NCBI GenBank assembly: GCA_963969395.1
Contig: OZ017796.1
Coordinates: 40,662,243 to 40,726,242 of the forward strand
Length of the DNA: 64,000 bases
Direction: 5' to 3'
Source: Pseudoscleropodium purum
Lineage: Eukaryota; Streptophyta; Bryopsida; Hypnales; Brachytheciaceae
Shown here: positions 30,803-42,960 of the stretch, in pieces
Position numbering within the stretch: the first letter of the stretch is position 1
How the letters are laid out: every line of letters begins with the position of its first letter
The notes under the pieces: model-generated
Databases searched by the model: none
Told to the model about the DNA's origin: nothing
Seen by the model: the letters and a program-made list of their open reading frames with translations, nothing else
Position numbers and translations under genes: made by a program

Positions 30803-33684
30803 TTGTCGCTTCAGAAGCAAGAGACAATCAACCTTTCTTGTCAAGCTTATAGTTCAAGAACATCTCCAAAATATGGCATTGAATTGGTTTGCGTTCTCCT
30901 CCTTGCATCATATGCTATTAGAATTATTTTGAATCCATTGTACAAATTTTTAGGCCCCGGGTACTGCAACACAAGAATTTGGGGGCTTGCTCAATACCAC
31001 TAAAATGGTTGCAAATCACGGCTCTCCACTTGTCAAACCTTGTGTCTTGAACTTCATGGATGGAAAGACGGTGATCTTGGTCTCTCATGAGCTCTCTCTA
31101 TCTTGTGAGACTTCTTGGCCTCAATTTTATTATGAATCAGAATATCATGTTTTTTGTGCACAAATTATCCAACAAACCTTGCAAAAATATGATATACTAA
31201 GTTTAACTAAACATTAGATGTAATCTACAAGTTTGGATTAGAGTACGTCTCTTGTGGCTTGTAGTCCATTATTAATACCTACTTCATAGAATTTGTAATT
31301 GTGGTGATTGTAGGAGGACCGTTGTTGTTGATGGAACTTAGAAGTATTTTGCAAAGGAGTGGAGCCAACGTATTCTGGATAATTGCAAATAAGAAGAAAA
31401 CCACTTCTGATTTAGTGGTCCTCTTGTTAAAGAAAAAGCTACTCAACCATAGAATATAGGTGCTTTTCCACCTAATTATGCCCTTTTGCTCTCATGTCAT
31501 TAATATCTTGCTATTCACTCACTTTTTGTGGTTGAAAAAGTTGTTGAAAGTCAATGTGAAGTTCCTTTGTTCCTTTCAAATAATGGCCACAAGAGGGATC
31601 AAGACTATCGTGGCAATAAGAATGGCAAACTTGGTCATACTCAATATTGTTGTCGTTGGAAAATGGATTGATACAATTCTTGATGGTGACATGAAGTACA
31701 AAATGTGTTGACTAAGACATTGTCATGGATACATGAGATGCGGGGTCACTATTTTGCAATGGAGTATGTGAAACACCTTCCTAAAGCAGCAGGGATCATG
31801 ATTGATTCTCATGCTACTCTTGAGTACTAGTGGACATGCACCAAACATTGCCTAAGGTTTGTACAAGGTGACTTTAGAAATAATGTATAGGCTTCAATAG
31901 GAAATTAGTTGGTAATTGGTTGTCAAGTCTTTCAAGGTAATGTGCATACTTTTTTAGGGATCTAGTTCTTTCCAAAGCAAGACTCTTAGTTGATAAAAAT
32001 GCATCCATCTTTGAGTGCATTAAAAAGCATTTGATATAGTCATCCATTGCTATAATATCATGCCATTTTCTTTTGTTGTTGCATTGCATCATTTTTTTAA
32101 GCTATTTGATGGAGCTTGCAAATTCTTATGGTGATTGAATTTACAAGAATAATATTGAACTATATCCATCTTCTTTACTTATGTTATTAGCGTATAGAAT
32201 ACATTAGATATGAGTCAATTTCAATAGTATTGGTAGTCTAGAAAAGTCCTAAGAATTAGAAATTTGATATCTCACTACATGTTATTGCTTTTAGATTTAC
32301 CATGCCCAAGATATATGTGATGCACTTGGGCAACAATCAACAATTAATGCGAGTTGCTAAGGATACTATTACAAGATTTTCTATGAGGCAACATGTGTGC
32401 CATATGCTTAGAATTCATGATGATGATGATGTTGTTTTTGTGATGATAAATAGTATGTCCTCAACAATCTTATACAACCCATGTAGATTATCTAACTGTC
32501 ATATCTTTTCAAATATTGCACAAGTGACATTGCTTGCTTATCCATGCAAAAAATTCCTTTGTGGATTAACTTTTTAGATATTGTTACCCATTGTTAATAA
32601 ATGGTAATAAGTAGTTGAATATTTGGACTAATGTTTGTGGAGATTCAAAGAAGACTCTTGCATTGATTTGTTTGGATGATTTGAACATAGGTGTCTCGCG
32701 TGGCAAAGGATAAGACATGTTTCTTAGGGCTTTTGTTGATGGGGTGAACTTGGTCAAGCAAATTAACATTAGGCAAGAGAAGAGTCAGAAGATAGTCTTT
32801 TCTATGCTTGCTTTACTAGTAGGAAGTGATTGGATTGCTCCTTCTTATGAGTTGATGCTTCGCAACTTTGTTGGAAAGCAAAGTACACTTCATAAACAAA
32901 TCATTGAAGATTGTTTCTTATTTAGTAGCCTCTGATGTACTTGTGCAAAATTCTCAGGTAATTTGTATGTTGACCTTGTTCCAAGACATTAGTGGTGTCA
33001 CCTTGCTACCAAAAATTTCTATTTTTGTAAGTACTCATTTGTAGAAAACCATCATGGTGTTCAATTGAGCCTAAGAAGGCTTTCTCAATAATTATAGCAT
33101 CATACAAACAATCATTTTGAATATTTTTTGTGGATGTATTGTAGGATCGAGGTGAGTGTTTTGGACGAATCACAATTGAGGCCATGGCTTTTCAATTGCC
33201 AATATTGGTGAGTTTGAATCATCAACATGCTTTTAGAACACGTGGTCATTAGTAGCTTTTGACTATAGTATAACTTATTGTCTTGTTTATGATATCATGC
33301 ACTTCATATTTTCTAAACTACCTAGGAACTACTACCATTGGTCCTACTATAGATTCAATATCATCAAGTGTTGCTTTTTAATTCTACTAAATTCAACACT
33401 TATGTGACTTATACTTCATACAGGGCACTACAACAGGAGGAACGTTAGAGATTGTTGTAAATGGAAGTATTGGGAGATTGCATCCAATAGGAAAGGAAGG
33501 GGTGCATATATTAGCACAAAATATCAGGGATTTAACTCTTAATAAGTCACTACGGATCAAGATGGGTGGCAAAGGATATGATAGAGTGAAACAAAATTTT
33601 ATGGAGTGTCATTTGTACGAGAGACTTGGCCTTGTATTGCAAATTATTCTATCTAAATTTTTTGTCCAACATCATGGCATTTAG
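30803..33684 (+). pseudogene. GT4-type glycosyltransferase gene, exon-intron layout kept, decayed
   Basis: It resembles the plant UDP-glycosyltransferase superfamily protein group of GT4-like enzymes (At1g75420/At1g19710 type). Pieces in order are a possible membrane-anchor segment (about 30803-30960), TVILVSHELSLS (to about 31104), GGPLLLMELRSIL (31314-31459), then LVILNIVVVGKWIDTIL and WIHEMRGHYF..EYVKHLP (about 31580-31840). MPKIYVMHLGNNQQLM starts at 32302, and DMFLRAFVDGVNLVKQI..VGSDW ends VLVQNSQ at 32956. DRGECFGRITIEAMAFQLPIL is 33145-33207, and the last exon 33424-33684 has TLEIVVNGSIGRLHPIGKEG. GT/AG junctions remain at several edges. Damage includes a frameshift near 31700, a TAG after ATLEY near 31830, and a 2-bp insertion plus CAA-to-TAA near 32700. 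The family is Golgi-type; the substrate is unknown. Confidence 0.8.
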
Positions 33685-35230
33685 GTGAAGGTTAGTCCTT
33701 TCTATGAGCTTGCTCAAATATTGGTACAATTTTCTACACTTCTAGTCTTTGGGAAAGCTTGCTTGCCATTAAAAGAGAAAAAATGGTGAAATTAGCTTGT
33801 TTATTGTGAAGCAATTTTGTTAACATTTCCTTAGCAATGAACAATTTGATTACAAATTGCTTAAAACATTAAAGCTAGTAAAGAAAATCTTTTGCTAAGC
33901 AACTCAATCCCAAGAGTTATACATATTGTCATGAAGACTCTTATTTTAAGTTTTCAACCCATGTTTATCATTCTTCAAATTCAATTGTTGGAATTCCAAA
34001 CATGTAGTTTGTTATATATCGCAACATTGGCATTTACAATATTAATTGGGACTTTTAAACAGGTTTGCTATGAATCTACTATTTTGGTTTCTAAAGCTTT
34101 GTGAAGTTGAGAATCATAGAATTTTGGTGCTTTAAATCACACCCATATAACAAATTTGATGGTCCTAGAGGAATTGATTAGAGGCATATCAAAATTAGAG
34201 GCGTCTTTAAATTGCTCCATATAATCAAGCATTTAAGAGTTTTAAAACTGAGGTAAGGGCCTACGAATAATTTTTTCATATTTTTCCTGTTGACATAAGT
34301 GGAAATTGTATTTTACTACACATCACATACAAATGCCAAGCGAAAACCTTATTGTTTGACCAAAGAGAGCTCCAAAAGTCTGAAAATTTTCATTTATTTT
34401 TTTCTATTCTCCCTAAACCTGACCAAACTGCAAAGTTATACTCAAACTAAGTTAAGCCAAGCCAGGAGGAGGCATATTGAGAGTCCAGGTGACTTGAATA
34501 TCTTCGCCGACCCCAAGGTGAGCAGAGAACATCCAATTGGCATCCAATTTTGCCAAAATTGGTTCTCTGTTTCTGAAAGATTTCTTGAGAAGATTCCCGG
34601 CCATAGTCCAAGAGGGAGTCTTACAGCTTGCGCGATGGCCACACCGATTTCAAAGTACACGGAGGAGGTCAAGTCACACAATCAATCCTTTTCATCTGAG
34701 GTTTAGAGTTTCACTCATTAGTTTCACAGCTCTACGTCATTTCCTGAACCTATATATCATCAGTGGGGTGTGGAATGCACACCAACAGTTGCAAAGAGTC
34801 GGCGTAGTTGACGACAGCAATTGAAGACAATTACTACAAACTATTCTGCTTAAGTCCGTCCTCTGAGCCTGCATGAGGAGCGCAACAATGATTTGCATTA
34901 TGTGTTAAGAATTTGTTGCATATTGGGTGATTCATGCTTGTTACGCATTCAATTTCATAATGTGCTGAATGTTCAGCACTTTGGAATGTTGTGCAGGGCT
35001 TTGATTGAATTGGTGTTCTGTTGTGTGGTGCAATGTCTGAACCTGAAGCGCCGAGACCAAGAGGTTTGAGTTTTAGGACTCTGCCTTCCCAACAATCCAT
35101 TGATTTCTTCTACTTGTTTGGGTTTCATCTGCTTGTGATGAGATTCAAGAATTGTTCGGAGATTGTTGGGCACTCAAGGATTTACAAGAATTTGGCCCTA
35201 ATCTTGGCATCTTTCCGTTGTGTAGGGTCG
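33685..35230. other. Intergenic DNA, no gene seen
   Basis: From about 34300 the base composition becomes more balanced. The frames at 34299-34824 and 35021-35230 are probably 5' flank of the F-box locus; none has a recognisable domain. Confidence 0.4.
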
Positions 35231-36414
35231 ATGGACATGGACACTTCCATATGGAGTGAGCTCCCGTTTGAAATGGTGGGACATGTGTTGTCTTTCTTGC
35301 TTTTGCCTGCTGTGTGCAGAAACCACATTGTGTGCAAGAAATGGAACCAGCTTATCCAAAGTGACAAGTTAATTTGCTGCTCTACATGGACAACACGCGA
35401 GGCAATGTGGAGGTCCATCTTTCAATGCCATCAATTTGAGGCATCGAGGGTCTGCGATCCATGAAGAAGATCAAGCGGGGTTTGGTGCTGCCTCGACTTG
35501 AGCGCCAGACGGTGGTATGAGTACACTCATTGTAATTCATGAAACTTTCCATAGATTTTGGCATGTTTTGGATGCGAACGTGATGCTGCATCGTTCTTTC
35601 AATTATGAGATATTCAAGAAACAAAGCGTCTTTTCAGGGGCTGAAAACCCAGGTTGCTTTCTATGAATGCAACTTTGGCACACAATTTTCAGTTGAAGCT
35701 GGTTTAGTGTTTTACCACCTTACATCATGTTTGACTTCATTTCACCCAGGTACACATTTGACGAAGATAGTAATGTCGGTCATTTCGTTTCTGGGGTTCA
35801 ATCCATAGACGGGGGTTTGGTGTGCCGTTTGCAGCTGCCGCATCCTGAGCCTAAACTGCTTATGGTCGCAGACAGCACATCGTTCAAGATTCTCCTCATC
35901 AACCACGACTTCAATACTAGTATCCAGATTCTGGACGATCCTCTCCTCACGTCCGAGGAACGGTAGAAGATTCAGTACGACCCCTTGATCCATGTATATG
36001 AGCCCGGCACTTGTGAATGGAAAAGCATCGTCAACACAGCTTGGATCATTGAGCATGGTGGACTTGGGCACATCATTAGCATCGTCATGCACCAAGGTTT
36101 TTGGTACGTTCTATTTCTAAGGTTCAGCTCTGAAGGAGATGTAGACTCAGTCTGGAGGCTGCTGAGGTACAATCTCACATTGGAGTCATAAGAAAATGTG
36201 GATGGTTGCACCTATAGCTTCATCACTTCTTCGCTTGTTGTCAGCTACGACTGCTTGTTTCTGGTGCTATGGTACATTCAAGGAGAAATGTTCGGATTAC
36301 GACTTATCTGAGGAGTTGTTTTTTGAAGTGCGAGAGATTCGAACCCATGATATGACGCAAGAGACGGTGCTGAAGCTATCACAGCAGATGTGATGGCGAG
36401 TTTTGACATCAAAA
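35231..36414 (+). pseudogene. F-box protein gene, decayed
   Basis: The frame from ATG at 35231 encodes an F-box: SIWSELPFEMVGHVLSFL, then LPAVCRNHIVCKKWNQLI. F-box proteins are substrate receptors of SCF ubiquitin ligases, binding SKP1 through this motif. After a frame break near 35440, the downstream part resembles the F-box-associated/kelch-like half, with LVCRLQLPHPEPKLLMVAD, IHVYEPGTCEWKSI and HQGFWYVLFL. An in-frame TAG at 35964-35966 and further stops at 36189-36191 and beyond interrupt it. The preceding TTGTGTAG could be a splice acceptor for an upstream exon. The target is unknown. Confidence 0.6.
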
Positions 36415-38462
36415 CTGGGTCCCCATTTGGTAAAAGTCCGTTCATTAAGCATGTCACAGGCATCTGGAAAGCCGGAATTATTTGATTTGGTGGCTCGTTC
36501 CTGGGATTATGGCTTGCCTTCAAATCCTTTGGGGCAAGGGAATGAAACGAATCTATGTATACGGTAGTGCATGGATTGGGAAGCACATGAATCTTCTTCT
36601 GCCTTGGAACACAGATTGGTGACTGCAAGGTGACTGGATGGCATGCCAAAGCTATGCAGAAGCTCCAGCTGAAGGTTGGAAGCCACTAAATAGCTGAGTC
36701 TGTGCATGTTCTTTGGTAGCAACCAGCTCTTGTTATGGTGAAGAGCGTGCACGTTGCAAGGAGTTGGTTGGTGTGGCAGATTCACTTCATGACTGGAGGT
36801 CGACTTTAAGTGTACTGTACAGTACAAGACCAGGTTTGTGCGGAACTTTTTCTTGAAGACGTGCGATTTGTATTTGCACTTCAAAACTTGGAAGTTACAA
36901 ACAGCTGTAAATATCCAGAGGAATTTCAATACTTTTACAGCAAATAATTTCATGTCTTTTGAACACTTGAGTCGAACGTCTGATATATTATTCTGGAAAT
37001 GAAATTGAACGAGGGTCTCATCCCTGGAAAAACAATACACTAGACAAGGGTTTGTCAATTTGAGTGGATTGTGCAAGTCATATACTCAGTTGCAGGAAGT
37101 CAACTTATGCAAGGCTTTTGACATTTCTGATATTAACATTCATCCACGTAATGGATAGAAAATATCACATTAGTACATATCACATATCCATAATTCTTTT
37201 CATCCAAGATTTTCTTAATTTGAAGCTTTCTAGCAAAAAATTTTATGTTTTGATGTCAATTCTTCGTCAAATTAATATTTTTTGGTGCAATCTAGAACTA
37301 AAAGTCAATTCATGAGTTTTGAATTGGATTGGTCCATCCATTGCAAATGGAGTTACATGAAAAAATAGATCAAGGATATAATATAATGGAATGTGATATT
37401 GAATTGGGATGAGTATGCAAGCCTTTTAGAATGTAATCATTTTGTAGCCTTCATACTGCAACCATTTAGAAAAATATTGTGGCAATGTAGGTGAGTTGCA
37501 TAACCATTATAGAATCATTTTGTATGAGTTTTGAAGGAATCTAAAGGCAGTTATGGGCTTGAGGTAAACCACTTCAAGTATTCATGAATAATTTGTGTTT
37601 TGAAAAAAAGATTTGCTTCCACTTCCTACAATATATTTATTAATCTATACTCCTTTTGTCTCAAAATAATTTTAGAGTTGATACTCACCTAGACTTTTCC
37701 TAGTTTTCTACTAGAAACCATACATTTATTTTGAAGCAAAGAAAGTACTTAAAATGACATACCAAATACACTAGGCCTAGAAAAGGAGGCTCAACAAAAA
37801 AAGTTCACCCTCTACCTCAAAATCTAGGTTCATACAAATAAATATGGATACATATACATATATGCACATACATGTATTTCTCTCTATGGATATAAATACA
37901 TACATAAGGATGTGGATACGTGAATAGACATGAGTTATCTCATAGCTTTTGAATATTTGACTTGAACATTTCATGTATTATTCCTAAAATTGAATGGGTC
38001 TCATCCCTAAAAGAACAATAAATTGAACTAAGGTCTTTTCAGTTTAAGTGCATAGTACAAGTTATTACTATGCCATCAAATGTATCCCATCTGTTTTTTT
38101 ATACAATTTCTCTACCTTAAAAATATTTGATACTTCTTCAACCCTCAAAGAAATCAAATTAAAAGGGTAAATACACCTATTGTAACCCCTTTCTAAAATC
38201 GACCCCTAAAATTCTTGCCTAAAAATGTATTGAATCAATCTTCTCATGAAAGCCAAGGGTTTGCTTATTTTTACAACTTTGAAGTTTGTTCGTTTAAGAT
38301 TATTGTCTCAAAAAGTATAGAAGAAGGGAATCTCAAATATAGTAATCTTTTAATTTCCAATGAGATCCACCAAAAATGAGGCAATTTAATAGTAGGAACA
38401 ATACTCTGTTGCTTATTTGGACCCAATCAGGCGCAGTAACGTTACCTTACATCCAAAACTGA
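36415..38462. other. Intergenic DNA, no gene seen
   Basis: The first 600 bp may still be 3' flank of the F-box locus. The rest is AT-rich with short ATAC/TATAC runs near 37840-37900. No coding signature or terminal repeat was recognised. Confidence 0.45.
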
Positions 38463-38801
38463 TTGTTGTTCATGGCCACCCCTCTTGGCCCCCGGACGAA
38501 CACTTCCACTTGTCCAGCTCGCTTCGCATCCAAACTGCACTACACTACACTTCTTGAGCTTCGCAACTTCTTTGATGCAATTCAGTCTCTAATCGGAATG
38601 GGTTTGTCATCACGACGCAAACACGAGCATTTTGAGGATTTTTGCGCAGAGTGTACTTCACTAACTCGCAAACTTGCAAACTTGGTGGTGGTGGTGGTGA
38701 CATTGGATTCTCCAGACCTTCTCCCGAGTCTTGAAACGATTGTGAGTGCAATGGCAGCTATGGCATGGCATCTGCATCTTACGTGCGAGTCCCCGAAATA
38801 A
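38463..38801 (+). CDS. Unrecognised 112-codon frame
   Basis: The sequence is more GC-balanced than its surroundings, with a helical-looking stretch (LLELRNFFDAIQSLIGMG) and a Val run. No family is recognised. It could be an N-terminal helical exon of a gene, perhaps of the kinase type seen at 44727 but in the opposite orientation, or chance. Similar balanced composition continues to about 39730. Confidence 0.25.
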   Translation: MLFMATPLGPRTNTSTCPARFASKLHYTTLLELRNFFDAIQSLIGMGLSSRRKHEHFEDFCAECTSLTRKLANLVVVVVTLDSPDLLPSLETIVSAMAAMAWHLHLTCESPK

Positions 38802-39444
38802 CAAGGCCACTTGTAGTTTCAGATCAATCGAATTCGTAGCAGCTTGGATTACGATACTCCTTATCTCTTCCCACTCGTCGTGTGCTGATTAGTAATACTT
38901 TGAAATTTTGTGTTTGCATAAATTTCTGTACAGGTTTCAAAACAAGTCGTGCAATTCTAGCGGGAACCAGTTCTGCTTGGATTGGAAGGATGGGTAGGCT
39001 TGTAAGAATTGTGCAAGGTAGAGAAGGACTCTATTTATGCTTGATGGGATATTAATGCACGAAAATATGTGTTATTGGATATTATATCAATTTGTTAGAA
39101 AATATTTGGAGATTGAAGTAAGAGGGACTCAAGAGCCCATTAAGCCATGAGTATTGCGTCTAGTGTAGTATTGCAGCTTGACTGATCTACAACCTAGAAT
39201 TTGATCTCATTTCTTACAAGTCACATGTTTGCATAACAGGTAAGTCTGGCGTTGTGAATGAGTGACTTTTCAGTCCTGCACAATTCGATTCTCTTCTTTA
39301 GTTAGAATCACAGAGTTTCTAATTGACAGAAATAGACTCTGTATGTAACATCAGTTTGCTGCGGGAATTGAATAGAATCAGGGTTCAGGGATCTGAGCGT
39401 GTGGACAATGCAGGGACACTTGCAGACGCTTCAATGATTCTCAT

Positions 39445-39732
39445 GTGAAAATGGTAATGGAAAGGGGGAGCAGTTGTCATGCGTCAGCTGCAGTACGAGG
39501 AACAAACGAAGTCCTCACAGCAAATGAATCCATAGAGGTGCCGGAAGTGAGGCCTTCGTTTTGTTTCATAGCCGAGGGCAACATGTGGCTGCTGGAGTTT
39601 GAAGCATCCGAGCTTCGAGTGCTTGCTCATCCATGGCTTGTTGAGCATTTCATACCATTCTCGAGTAGTGCTGGGCTTGCATCCTTTCCCCGAGTAGTAA
39701 ACACAAATAAATGGATAAATAACATGATGTAA
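39445..39732 (+). CDS. Unrecognised 95-codon frame
   Basis: The frame has coding-like composition, with FCFIAEGNMWLLEFEASELRV in its middle. No domain is recognised. It might be a gene remnant together with the frame at 38463. There is no supporting splice or promoter evidence. Confidence 0.25.
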   Translation: MKMVMERGSSCHASAAVRGTNEVLTANESIEVPEVRPSFCFIAEGNMWLLEFEASELRVLAHPWLVEHFIPFSSSAGLASFPRVVNTNKWINNMM

Positions 39733-41956
39733 GAACTACTAATGGAAACTACAACTTTAGATCCATGTGGCATATATTTCAAGCTTGCTACTTTTGAACC
39801 ATGATAATTCATGACTTGTGAGTAAGCTTACTTTCAAGTATTGAACTCAGCATATTTGCAAAGTTGCGTGAAAGGAAGTGAATGTCAGCCGATCATTAAA
39901 TCTTGGATGCCATGATTCTCTGTTGATGGGCCCAAGGAGTGAGATAGAAGCTGACGCCAAGAATGCTCTGTTTTAATTGACTGTGTTTGGCTCGTATATG
40001 ACCTACAAATTGTTTCGTTTTGTTTGATTCATTTCGTGGACAGTAAATTAATTGTGGAAATTGGACTGGTGGCTGATCTTGTAGGGTGCTCAGTCTCGAT
40101 AGAAGGGTGAATTTCATGGGGATTTGACAATGGAGTATGTGATGCCATTCTCATCTTAGGTACTTTTTACGATAGGAGTACTCTAGAGGACCCAGAATTT
40201 TAATGATGGTTGAAGGCGGCGAAGTCCTGGAGTGAACCCTTAGTGTGTTGATTAAAACCGAAGGTTGAATGAGATTAACCCCAGAGCGGTGCCCTTTTCT
40301 TATACTTTCTTTATTTGATCCTCAACGGGATGACCTTGCTGCCATTCTAGCCTTAGCACAAACCTACCAGGTCTCATTTTCCTCTGTTCTCTAGGGTTTG
40401 TGATTTGTAAGGATCTTCTTAGATAACCTGGAGCCAAGTTCAAGGGTCTTCAAAGCATTGGGAATGGAGGAAGAAATCCTAATTATAGTATGTTGGGTTT
40501 TATCCTTTGAGTCCAGTTTAATACAAATTTGATATTTCTCTTGAAATTTCTTATGCACATTGTTAAGTTTGAGGCACACACAGTAGGAGATCCAACAAGG
40601 GTGAGCTCAAATTATTCTCACAACATGAAATCATGAATGCAATACTCGACTAATTCTGCCGAGCATAATGATCAATGATCTTGTTTCAAATTGATTGATT
40701 TGTACTTCAATTTCTTTTGGAATTATGCTTTAAAGTTTTAAGTGTGTCCAAAATTCTTACATGCATTAGTGAATTTGATTTCGTAGGAATGGGAAGACCT
40801 ACACTCTAGCAATTGAGGTACCAAGATCCAAGTGCTTATGTTCCATTCTTCACCAAAATCCTTTCCATTAGTTTGAATGTTTCCTTGTCATGAGCATTGT
40901 GGTGGACCATGAGCATTGTAAGTCACCATTGTTGACATTCGTTGAGAAGTTCAAGAATTTGTGAAATATCTATTTGTGTCAAATCTTGTCAATTGTAATG
41001 TTGTGTAAGGAAATTTCAGTATTAATCTTAGAATTTGTAATTCCAGCTTAGGCAATTGTAAATGTAAATCCTATCAATTGTTATGTGGTTGGATTTCTAG
41101 AACACATCGGGGGTGGATTCTCTTTTCGTGAGGCAATCCTTCTACAACATTCTTAATTCTCCCATTTTCTTCCCTTATGAAAGTTGCATGGTCCACGAGG
41201 GTATAGAAAGGTATTTCCAGTCATTGCCTCTTACAAAGCTACAAGTATTGTCCAATGATTGGGCTTTTTGGATGTCCGAAGCCTTGCCCATGGCACCTCT
41301 ATACAGATCCATGGTTTGTAAGTATCATGTGGGCAACTATCATATAGAGGTCAAACCTTGTTTTTCGCAATGAAATTCTGTTTCATTTGTTGTTATAAAT
41401 AAGTAAAGCTGAAACCTCTCTGCCTGGCCTGCTTATCAACCGTGTCTGTATTTTGTTATCTGCACTAAAAATTATCATTTGTGTAAGAAATAAAAAACCC
41501 TACCATGAATTCCTGAAATCCGGCCAAGCATTTCAACAGCACAAGTTCCAAGCATTGGAATAGACCCTACGCTGACAAATACTTCATAGTTCCTAATAAC
41601 TTAGTAAGTTCTTCATGTGGGAATGATTTAGTTGCAACTGCACACAGCAGATCCAATGTAGGATATGGTAGGATCCATTATGTTTCAAAAATAAATAAAG
41701 AAGTCGACCATATAAGGGAAAAGAGGGGTCTATAGATAGTTGAGTGCAGCTAAACTTTAGTAAGAAATTTTGACAGAAAGAGAAATGACGAATACATCAT
41801 TAGAAATTTTTTGGAAATTTTCCAACACAGCATGCATTATCTAGGAATTTCCAAACCGAAAGGTCCATAGGTCACTATTCCTAATCATAGAGAGGAGGTG
41901 AAACAAATTTCAAAATGTCTTTTAATTGTGCAAGTCAGTCCCAAATGTCATAGAAG
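39733..41956. other. Intergenic DNA, little support for genes
   Basis: An 86-codon frame at 41113-41373 (SFYNILNSPIFFPYES, LQVLSNDWAFW) has a plausible amino-acid mix but no recognised family. Otherwise the stretch holds nothing I can name. Confidence 0.35.
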
Positions 41957-42213
41957 CAAGGTTGTCCGGACATCCGGATGCGGACGCTGTGTCCGCAGCG
42001 TCCGCCCCGTCCGCCCGTCCGCCCGATTACGGCCGTCCGATCGACGCGCGGACTGATCTGGTCCGCACGATCAGGGCGTCCGCCTCGGGCCGTCCGCCCC
42101 GTCCGTCCGCTTTCCGACGGCAGTCGGGACGCTGCATCCGCCAACGTCCGTGCGTCCGGACGTCCGGAAAACGGACGCTATTTTGGGGTGGATGTTGACA
42201 TTCGTCAACCCTG
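41957..42213. mobile_element. 257 bp non-autonomous hAT element with 8-bp target duplications
   Basis: It starts CAAGGTTGTCCGGACATCCG and ends ATTCGTCAACCCTG. CATAGAAG lies immediately on both sides (41949-41956 and 42214-42221), a perfect 8-bp hAT duplication. The left half shares GGACGCTGTGTCCGCAGCG-type sequence with the terminus at 4974. The right 41 bp match the terminus ending at 14710 with four differences. The body is almost pure CGTCCG/CCGTCCGCC-type array. It encodes nothing and would depend on a transposase of this family. Confidence 0.92.
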
Positions 42214-42221
42214 CATAGAAG

Positions 42222-42960
42222 AGTGAATCTCTGTACTTTTCTAATTTATATCTTGTCTTAAATTTGAATATACTACTAGATAGCTAACTTGATTTTCTTA
42301 AAAATGAGCTCAAGTTCAAGTGACTTTTCACATTCCAATGTCTAGAAATGACCATCCTAGAAATGGATCAACCCAATTTAGATTGCTTCAAAATATAAGG
42401 ATTAAAATACTATAAGTGATGCAAATACTATTCCCTACAAACTCAAAAAATGATTTTACAATAAGGTTTCTTGATTGTTTAGTATTGCAAAGTAAATGCA
42501 AGTTCATTGATTGAGAAGTTCAATCTAATATCTCAAAGTGACATGTAACACAATATTTAGAGCATGATGATAGTAGATCAAGATTAGTGCAGGAACAATA
42601 TAATTTTGGGTGCCTTACATTCTTACCTCATAGTTCATGCAAAGTCATGACATGTTTTTTGTGCACTCTAAGCATCAAAAGAACTTACTAGACGTACATT
42701 CTTTTTAATGAGCCCTAAGTTATCCTTCAAAATGAAATTAATAAGGACATACACATAAAATACCAAGAAGCATTTTTTTTTTTTAAATGTCACATTTGAA
42801 TACTACTGAACCTACATAAAATGATCATTCACAATGAAAACAATCTTTCTCCAACAAACAAGAAGAAGAAAATAACCAACAATAAGTTTTGAACAAGAAA
42901 CTCATTGATATTTGTAGTTTAAAGTAATTGATTAGAAACTATTCTATAATATTGTGTAGA
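42222..42960. other. Intergenic DNA, no gene seen
   Basis: AT-rich, with a T-run near 42772-42784. It probably contains the 3' flank of the kinase pseudogene. Confidence 0.45.

Noticed and set aside
36320..36345. tRNA-like GGGTTCGAATC on the minus strand
   Set aside because: The flanking bases do not form a T-arm stem and no cloverleaf can be drawn. It lies in the F-box pseudogene.
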